Source: Allotamlana fucoidanivorans
GTDB taxonomy: Bacteria > Bacteroidota > Bacteroidia > Flavobacteriales > Flavobacteriaceae
Direction of reading: 5' to 3'
Assembly (NCBI RefSeq): GCF_045788535.1
Contig: NZ_CP074074.1
Coordinates: 1,426,001-1,490,000, forward strand
Length of the DNA stretch: 64,000 bases
Each line of letters starts with the position of its first letter. The first letter of the stretch is position 1. This document shows, one piece after another, positions 58,912 through 64,000 of the stretch. The notes under the pieces are model-generated. The model was not told where the DNA came from and made no database searches. It saw only the letters and a list, made by a program, of their open reading frames with translations. The translations under genes were made by a program, and so were the position numbers.

Positions 58912-59066
58912 AATTGCTAAAAGCTCTAAGAGATTAGGGCTTTTTTTGGCAATATAAAGAAGTTGTGTTGTTCCTAGAGAAATCTAGGATGTAGTTTGCC
59001 AAAGTGATTTGGTAACCAATGGAAAGCTTTCCTTTTTTCTTTATTGAAAATGGGGATGCTTTTTTG
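58909..59066. repeat. Direct repeat copy A, immediately downstream of tRNA-Asp
   Basis: About 158 bases starting at the CCA end of the tRNA. It is repeated at 60127-60275 at roughly 80 percent identity, e.g. the shared AGAAGTTGTGTTGTT and GCCAAAGTGATTTGGTA. Confidence 0.8.
58920..58947 (+). terminator. Terminator of tRNA-Asp
   Basis: Stem AAAGCTCTAA / TTAGGGCTTT (one wobble pair), 4-base loop, seven T. Confidence 0.85.
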
Positions 59067-59083
59067 TTTTAAGTGAGATTATA

Positions 59084-59881
59084 TTAAAAAAGCTCTATAT
59101 ACAAAATAGCAAATGCTATAAATAAAACCATCCATCCAAAGGACTTTTTGAGGTTTGAGCCTTTAATGTAGGAAGAAAGGTAATGGCCAAAGAATATACC
59201 TGAGATTGATATAGTCGTAAAAATCAAAAGAAATCCCCAGTTTATTTCAGTATTTCCAAGGTCGCCCAAAAAACCAACCAACGATTTTATGGCAATAATA
59301 AACAATGTTGTAGCAACGGCCTTCTTCATTTCAATTTTCAACAATAGAACCAGAGCAGGAATAATGATAAAACCACCTCCAATACCAATAACACCAGTTA
59401 ACAAACCAATTATAATCCCTATAATAACAATCAAGAGGTAGTTATGGTGAATTGGATTATAATTTGATTCAATTATTTTTTTCTTTTTAATCATAGAAGT
59501 GGCAGAAAATATCATAATTACTGCGAAAAATACCATAATGGCTATATCCTTTGTAATTACAAAGTCATTCACGGTGATTATCTCCATCGGAATTAGAGGC
59601 ATTAAATACTTACGAACAACATAAACAGCCAAAAATGCTGGAATAGCAAAAACAACAGCTAGTTTATATTCTATCAATCCTTTCTTCCAATTATTTAGAG
59701 TTCCTATTGAAGAGGACGTCCCAACTACAAATAATGAGTATGCCGTGGTGGTTATTGGATTGATGTGGAACAAATAGGTTAAAATTGGAATGGCGATTAT
59801 AGAACCTCCACCTCCCATTAAACCTAATGTCACACCAACAATCAGTGCTCCAATATATCCAAAAATTTCTATTAATTCCAT
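59084..59881 (-). CDS. Sulfite exporter TauE/SafE family protein
   Basis: 265 residues, about eight membrane helices. Both repeats of the TauE/SafE family are visible: GALIVGVTLGLMGGGGSIIAIPILTYLF and GIIIGLLTGVIGIGGGFIIIPALVLLL. Family members export sulfite, sulfoacetate or other sulfur anions. Rhodanese and DsrE genes lie 2.5-4 kb further on, which supports a sulfur role. The gene is flanked by two copies of the post-tRNA repeat, suggesting insertion. Confidence 0.88.
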   Translation of the reverse strand: MELIEIFGYIGALIVGVTLGLMGGGGSIIAIPILTYLFHINPITTTAYSLFVVGTSSSIGTLNNWKKGLIEYKLAVVFAIPAFLAVYVVRKYLMPLIPMEIITVNDFVITKDIAIMVFFAVIMIFSATSMIKKKKIIESNYNPIHHNYLLIVIIGIIIGLLTGVIGIGGGFIIIPALVLLLKIEMKKAVATTLFIIAIKSLVGFLGDLGNTEINWGFLLIFTTISISGIFFGHYLSSYIKGSNLKKSFGWMVLFIAFAILYIELF

Positions 59882-59999
59882 TTTAAAATTCTTTGTTTAA
59901 TAGTATTATATGCATTTTGCATGCCATGTATTGTAAGTTTCATAATATCAGTTACTTACAGTATTCGATTAAAAAAAAAGGTCATGATATTTAGTGAAT

Positions 60000-60015
60000 T
60001 GACGATATTTCGTCA
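60000..60015. promoter_or_regulatory. Palindrome upstream of the TauE/SafE gene
   Basis: TGACGATATTTCGTCA: 6-bp arms around 4 bases, 118 bases upstream of the TauE/SafE start. It is a likely operator or hairpin. Confidence 0.45.
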
Positions 60016-60126
60016 TTGTTTTTATGATTTCTCGTGAATTTCCAAAAAGGTCGGCAAAGTATTATTTTAGATGAAGGATGCAAAAACACTGATTTTCGGG
60101 AAAGCATAGCAGACCCAATCAGAATA

Positions 60127-60275
60127 CCAAATTGCTAAAAACTCTAAGAAATTAGGCTTTTTTTGGAATAGTAAGAAGTTGTGTTGTTTCTGGAGAAAGC
60201 CAGGGTGTAGTGTGCCAAAGTGATTTGGTATCAATGGAGAGCTTCCCTTTTCTTTACAGAAAATGGATGCTTTTT
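60127..60275. repeat. Direct repeat copy B of the post-tRNA-Asp segment
   Basis: It repeats 58909-59066 in the same orientation, including the terminator-like CTCTAAGAAATTAGG with T run. CAGACC, which matches the tRNA acceptor end, occurs shortly before it at 60109-60114. The rest of the spacer up to 60455 holds no gene. Confidence 0.8.
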
Positions 60276-60454
60276 CTTATGTATACAAGCGAAAGGTAAT
60301 GGGTTTACAGTTAATCATATCGTTAATTTTTGTGGTTAGCTTTTAGGTTGAAGAGTGAGAAACTAATGCTTCAAACCTTAGTAAAATGTGATGTTATATA
60401 AACCAAAATGAAAATATAATCGTACATATTGTGATTACCCTAAATCAAAATATT

Positions 60455-60904
60455 ATGAAACATTTACTTTTGTTAATTCTACTTTTTAGTGTTTATACGG
60501 CTTCGGCACAAATTTCGTTTAGAACGGGAAGTGTAACTCTTGATGCCGATTTGAATATAGTAAACACCCAAGGGCGTTCAAACTTAAACGCTTTTTATAG
60601 CGATATGAGATTGTTTTACAATATCTCAGAAAACAAACTTAATTACATGGGAGCAACGTTGAACATGGTGCCGGGTGAAATCTTTTTGTCTCTAGAGATT
60701 TCTAGGGTGGCAAGAGTCTCAATAGATAGGGTTTTAACAGTTTATAAAGGACATAAATCTCAAGGGTGGGGAGCTATTGCCAAACAGTTGGGCATAAAAC
60801 CAGGTTCAGCTGAGTTTCATGAATTGAAAAAAGGCACTGGAAAAAAAACAAATAGAGGACAGGGAAGAAAACAAAAAAAAGATAAGCACAAAGGCAAGCA
60901 TTAA
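60455..60904 (+). CDS. Secreted protein of unknown function with Lys-rich tail
   Basis: 149 residues from the ATG at 60455, giving a signal peptide (MKHLLLLILLFSVYTASAQ). A longer GTG frame from 60431 lacks this. The middle (LDADLNIVNTQGRSNLNAFYSDMRLFYNISENKLNYMGATLNMVPGEIFLSLEISRVARVSIDRVLTVYKGHKSQGWGAIAKQLGIKPGSAEFHELKKG) looks like a compact helical domain. The last 25 residues are nearly all Lys, Gly, Gln and His (KKTNRGQGRKQKKDKHKGKH). I do not recognise the family. Confidence 0.7.
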   Translation: MKHLLLLILLFSVYTASAQISFRTGSVTLDADLNIVNTQGRSNLNAFYSDMRLFYNISENKLNYMGATLNMVPGEIFLSLEISRVARVSIDRVLTVYKGHKSQGWGAIAKQLGIKPGSAEFHELKKGTGKKTNRGQGRKQKKDKHKGKH

Positions 60905-60998
60905 GAGATATAATGTGCTTTTTATAATAGAGAATCTGTTCTTTTATTAGAAACATAAATTTTATTAATTTAGTGAATACTAATCAAATACAAATTTT

Positions 60999-61883
60999 AT
61001 GTTTGATTCCTATCAACATTTTTTGCAAACACCTGGCTATAACAAAATAATTGGAGAAGATTATTTAATTGTAGAGTTTAAGTGTCCTATAAAGGAAGAA
61101 TTGTTTACAGCTTGGTCTGAATGCCACAGTGTGGTTTATGTATTGAGTGGCCAAAAAAAATGGATAACTCCTGCAAACGACTATCTGGTAAAAGAAAATC
61201 AATCCATTTTTGTTAGAAAAGGAGCGTTTAAAAATCAGCAATATTTTGAGGAAGGTTTTTGCGTGCTCATGTTTTTTATGAAAGATGATTTTATTAGAAG
61301 ATGTGTAAAAGAAGATATTAGTAGCGAAATAAAAACGTTAAAACAAATAAGCCATCCAAATTTTATTTATAGAATTCATGTTTCTGAAAGCTTAGAAACC
61401 TTATACCATTCCTTTTTTTCTTATTTGAAAGAAGGTAAGCAAATTTCACAAAAAATAATTGAATTAAAATTCAGGGAAATGTTGCTTAATATTTGTTCAA
61501 GTCAAAGTAATAGTGATATTAAGAACGTTTTTTATACCATTGCCCAAAATGTTGATGGAACCATAGAACGCGTTATGGAAGAACAATTTATCTATAATCT
61601 AAAAGTAGATGAATTTGCTAGGTTGTGTGGAAAAAGTATGTCTTCGTTTAAAAGAGAATTTCAAAAAATATACAATACAACACCAGGAAAATGGCTTTTA
61701 GCAAAACGACTAAATTTGGCAAGCAACTTAATGTTGAGTACAGACTTTACTATTCAACAGATATGTTATGATTGCGGTTTTGAAAGCGATTCTCATTTTA
61801 TACGAAGTTTTAAAAATGAGTTTGGGGTAACACCTAAGCAATGGAAAAATTCAAAAAAAGCACGTCTTAATGATGCCGTTTAA
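60999..61883 (+). CDS. AraC family transcriptional regulator
   Basis: 294 residues. The N-terminal half is a cupin-like sensing domain (VVYVLSGQKKWITPANDYLVKENQSIFVRKGAFKNQQYFEEGFCVLMFFM). The last 100 residues carry the double helix-turn-helix: NLKVDEFARLCGKSMSSFKREFQKIYNTTPGKWLLAKRLNLA and FTIQQICYDCGFESDSHFIRSFKNEFGVTPKQWK. The ligand is unknown. It is convergent with the membrane-protein gene, only 3 bases apart. It may control the sulfur genes on either side. Confidence 0.9.
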   Translation: MFDSYQHFLQTPGYNKIIGEDYLIVEFKCPIKEELFTAWSECHSVVYVLSGQKKWITPANDYLVKENQSIFVRKGAFKNQQYFEEGFCVLMFFMKDDFIRRCVKEDISSEIKTLKQISHPNFIYRIHVSESLETLYHSFFSYLKEGKQISQKIIELKFREMLLNICSSQSNSDIKNVFYTIAQNVDGTIERVMEEQFIYNLKVDEFARLCGKSMSSFKREFQKIYNTTPGKWLLAKRLNLASNLMLSTDFTIQQICYDCGFESDSHFIRSFKNEFGVTPKQWKNSKKARLNDAV

Positions 61884-61886
61884 CCA

Positions 61887-62276
61887 TTAAAATTTTGTTT
61901 CATTAAATAATACCCTTTTAGTTTTTCGCTGTTTTTTCTGTTCCTGAAAGTTGTTCCAATCAGACCTTTTTAGCCTGATAAAAATGGTGTGAATCAATAG
62001 CGTTGTGCCACTAAAAAAAGCTCCAGAAAACAAATAGGTAAAGAAAGTACTTAATAGAGGATGGCATCCCTCACAAGTAACTTTAACAGGAGTTTCTGTA
62101 AGTAATGACACCAATATGCCAACCCAAAAAGGTAAACATTGCATACAACTGGTTAAATGTTTCCAGAAATTCGGACTATGTTTTTCGGCCAAATCTCGTA
62201 AAGGTTCAAATAGCTTGCCTATTGTGATAATGGCTGATATGCCATAAACGGTGAATATGATTATTAATATATCCAT
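61887..62276 (-). CDS. Small DUF1360-like membrane protein with CxxC motifs
   Basis: 129 residues. Three hydrophobic segments (ILIIIFTVYGISAIITIG, LPFWVGILVSLL, FFTYLFSGAFFSGTTLLIHTIF). Two cysteine pairs, SCMQCLPFW and TCEGCHP, resemble the Cys-rich motif of DUF1360-type proteins. The C-terminal tail is basic. The function is unknown; the cysteines suggest thiol chemistry or metal binding. It lies in a sulfur-related neighbourhood but is 135 bases from the rhodanese gene. Confidence 0.6.
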   Translation of the reverse strand: MDILIIIFTVYGISAIITIGKLFEPLRDLAEKHSPNFWKHLTSCMQCLPFWVGILVSLLTETPVKVTCEGCHPLLSTFFTYLFSGAFFSGTTLLIHTIFIRLKRSDWNNFQEQKKQRKTKRVLFNETKF

Positions 62277-62411
62277 GTGATTTATTTTAAGATTACTAGA
62301 AAATCTAATTAAAAATGCAAGTCTTCCTTTTTGGAATTCACTTTATTCTTTTAGAAAACTTGCATTTTGATTTTATTAAGTAGTGATATTAGGATGGCTT
62401 AAATATTGCAT

Positions 62412-62774
62412 TTAAGTATTTTTTAGCTTTAGCCAAGCCGCATGACCGCCTTCTAAGTTATGTACATTATTAACGCCTTTTTCTTGAGCTTTTAAAGCCG
62501 CCATATAAGACATAACACCTCCTGTGCAGCAAAATAAAAAGGGGCCATCATTCTCAAAAAGCGGATTGTAATCTTGGTGTTCTTTGTTGATCACGTTTTC
62601 AATAGTCTCGAAAGGAATATTAATAGCACCTGGAATACCACCTTGGGTGTCAATACCTTTGGCGTTTCTTACATCTATAATGTTAAATCGACCTTCGGCT
62701 ATAATCGCATCTAAATCTTTAGCACTTACTTGGGGAATGGCTTCGTTGAATGTTTTTACGTTGGAATGATTCAT
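62412..62774 (-). CDS. Rhodanese-like domain protein
   Basis: 120 residues, a single rhodanese domain. FNIIDVRNAKGIDTQGGIPGAINIPFE is the first signature. The active-site loop is FCCTGGVMSYMAA with Cys82 and Cys83 (Cys83 the likely persulfide carrier), and NVHNLEGGHAAWL is the C-terminal signature. It moves sulfane sulfur. It follows the DsrE-like gene by 11 bases in one operon. Confidence 0.92.
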   Translation of the reverse strand: MNHSNVKTFNEAIPQVSAKDLDAIIAEGRFNIIDVRNAKGIDTQGGIPGAINIPFETIENVINKEHQDYNPLFENDGPFLFCCTGGVMSYMAALKAQEKGVNNVHNLEGGHAAWLKLKNT

Positions 62775-62785
62775 GATTTTTAGTT

Positions 62786-63154
62786 TTAAATTGAAATCAC
62801 TTCGGCACCTTCTAATATTAATTGGTGTAAGGCGCCTGAGCCTATAAGTTCAATGCCATCAATAAGATTATCAACAGAATACCCTCTTACTTCGGCACAT
62901 GGAGGACATACCATAATTCTACATTTGTTATGAACTACGGCGTCAATCATTTCTTTCATTGTAGGATCTTTAGGGTTGAGGTGTACATTGTCGGCTGCTC
63001 CTTTTCTAACCCAGTCAACTCCTGCACTAACAAGAAAAATGCTTACGTCTAATCCAGATTTGATGCCTCCATTTGCAATGCTCCATGCTACAGATGCTCT
63101 TTCGTCATCTAACCCGTAGCTTATTAATACGACTAATTTTTGTTTTGTACTCAT
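62786..63154 (-). CDS. DsrE family protein
   Basis: 122 residues of the DsrE/F-like fold: VVLISYGLDDERASVAWSIANGGIKSGLDVSIFLVSAGVDWVRKGAAD, then NKCRIMVCPPCAEVRGYSVDNLIDGIELIGSGALHQLILEGAEVISI. The Cys-Pro-Pro-Cys segment could accept persulfide sulfur. DsrE-like proteins pair with rhodaneses in sulfur relay. It is first in the operon with the rhodanese gene. Confidence 0.88.
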   Translation of the reverse strand: MSTKQKLVVLISYGLDDERASVAWSIANGGIKSGLDVSIFLVSAGVDWVRKGAADNVHLNPKDPTMKEMIDAVVHNKCRIMVCPPCAEVRGYSVDNLIDGIELIGSGALHQLILEGAEVISI

Positions 63155-63470
63155 GATTGTTTTATTTAATTGATTAATAATTGTTTATGGTACAAATGTA
63201 TAGGCGATTTGTGAGTGTGAGTTGATTCAAAAGTTCAAAAAATAACCTGACTAGTCCATATTAAAAAAATGACCTTTAAACAGGATAAAATATGAGGCGT
63301 AGTATATAGAAGATATGAAAAGGAGCTCATAGTAGATGAAGGTTAAAATGATTTCCAAGCCTATACCATGCTAATAGTAAAGATTATTGGTTTTAAATTT
63401 ACAACTGATGTGGTTGTTGAACTTGCTTATTCAAGCGGGCGGATGATAGTAGGAAACCATATTCATGTAA
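63155..63470. other. Spacer between the DsrE gene and the MITE-like element
   Basis: About 315 bases with no recognisable gene. It probably holds the DsrE promoter. A 39-codon frame from 63368 ends inside the MITE-like element and has no recognisable similarity. Confidence 0.4.
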
Positions 63471-63605
63471 AAGAGACTGTCTAAAAAAATTGATGTCATG
63501 TAAATATAATGAAGGCATCTTTAGCATTCTGGTTGGTTACTATAAGATTACTTCATCCCTAAACTATGGGATTTAAATGACATCAATTTTTTCAGACAGC
63601 CTCTT
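63471..63605. mobile_element. MITE-like element with 36-bp terminal inverted repeats
   Basis: 135 bases. The left end begins AAGAGACTGTCTAAAAAAAT and the right end, read on the other strand, begins AAGAGGCTGTCTGAAAAAAT. The pairing continues through TTGATGTCAT and on to about 36 bases with three mismatches. There is no transposase. The ends resemble those of insertion sequences with GAGRCTGTCT termini. A target-site duplication is not clear. Confidence 0.7.
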
Positions 63606-63681
63606 AGAATTAAAAGAGATTAAAACTAAAACGATGAACTATGAAAACCTTTTTAATTCATTTTAATGCGTTTTTTGTTCA

Positions 63682-64000
63682 TTAATCACAAGCTTCCCAA
63701 TTATGAATGGTGTTGTTACTGCCAAGATTTCTAACCATGTCGCAAACAGTTAATCTGGCTGGAAACTTCATCTCATGTACATAATTATTAGAAGATCCAG
63801 GGTTCATAAATACGGCTCCAGGGCCATTGCTGTTTTCAGTCCATCCTGGTAAACCATTGTCCCTGTAATCGTTTTGAATAATGTTGCAATGGGTTGAGTT
63901 ATTTATAACTATAGCTGCATTTCCAGGTTGACAATCAACAAAGCTAGTGTTGGTAATCGTCGCATTTTGAGAAGCAACTATTAAGATTTGCCACCACCAG
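63682..64000 (-). CDS. C-terminal part of a right-handed beta-helix protein (partial)
   Basis: An open minus-strand frame runs from the right edge to a TAA at 63682-63684, about 106 residues. It reads ILIVASQNATITNTSFVDCQ, then AAIVINNSTHCNIIQNDYRDNG, NGPGAVFMNPGSSNNYVHEM and finally GSNNTIHNWEACD. The repeated N-x-I/V-x-N and S-x-N-N pattern is typical of parallel beta-helix turns, as in pectate-lyase-like or chondroitinase-B-like proteins. The start lies outside the window, so no enzyme class is given. Confidence 0.65.
   Translation of the reverse strand, partial: WWWQILIVASQNATITNTSFVDCQPGNAAIVINNSTHCNIIQNDYRDNGLPGWTENSNGPGAVFMNPGSSNNYVHEMKFPARLTVCDMVRNLGSNNTIHNWEACD

Noticed and set aside
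63368..63487. 39-codon frame ahead of the MITE-like element
   Set aside because: Too short, no recognisable similarity, and its stop lies inside the mobile element.
1..64000. CRISPR arrays, rRNA genes, prophage or plasmid replication genes
   Set aside because: I looked for regularly spaced identical repeats, rRNA signatures, and integrase, capsid or replication-initiator proteins, and found none.

Overview
The window is chromosomal DNA of a flavobacterium (phylum Bacteroidota, very probably a marine member of Flavobacteriaceae). Evidence: low GC; promoters of the Bacteroidota type (TTG, about 19 bases, TAnnTTTG), the best one in front of tRNA-Asp; a TonB-dependent receptor with a carboxypeptidase-like N-terminal extension; DNA polymerase III alpha fused to an N-terminal exonuclease; a long-tailed S16 protein; and a class I ribonucleotide reductase whose ATP-cone sits on NrdB, as described for Leeuwenhoekiella. 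Both window edges cut genes (a GH2-like enzyme at the left, a beta-helix protein at the right).

Layout. 0-6 kb: end of a carbohydrate-degradation operon, a short SSB, small accessory genes (two GNATs, MepB, a DCL/HNH-like protein, a Cys4 protein) and three tandem, degenerate ferritin-like DUF2383 genes. 6-13 kb: trmN6, glutaryl-CoA-type dehydrogenase, a lipoprotein gene bracketed by a duplicated dehydrogenase 3' end, and a 1152-residue protein that I read as PPi-type PEP carboxykinase. 13-17 kb: a Crp/Fnr regulator with a TTGA-N6-TCAA palindrome ahead of a GlcG-like / beta-propeller-Dabb / SDR operon. 17-20 kb: metallophosphoesterase, DUF1853 and dGTPase.

20-31 kb is the highlight, a phosphate-acquisition region: a stand-alone carboxypeptidase-like domain protein, TonB receptor, beta-helix lipoprotein, MORN protein, phosphate-selective porin, PiT transporter and Na/Pi cotransporter. 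Five promoters here carry arrays of 11-bp direct repeats (consensus near TTAACATTAAG) in a fixed phase relative to a TTTGC -7 element. This is the architecture of a Pho box read by a PhoB/OmpR-type regulator. One of the five has no gene behind it; about 100 bases later there is a strong intrinsic terminator, which predicts an undescribed phosphate-regulated small RNA.

31-50 kb is mostly housekeeping: RDD protein, PpnP, OmpA lipoprotein, nrdB-nrdA, DUF3109, MarC, an FAD protein, CtpA protease, dCMP deaminase, HupE, a threonine-dehydrogenase-like SDR, M13 peptidase, TPR, CBS, rpsP-rimM (with a hairpin between them), lactonase and a fourth, canonical DUF2383 gene. 50-59 kb: dnaE, a Cys4 MarR regulator with a small thioredoxin and shared operators, an ArsR/SRPBCC pair with twin operators, trxA, a clpP paralogue, DUF58 and tRNA-Asp. 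59-64 kb: a sulfur-related set (TauE/SafE, AraC regulator, rhodanese, DsrE), a duplicated post-tRNA segment around TauE, and a 135-bp MITE-like element with 36-bp inverted ends.
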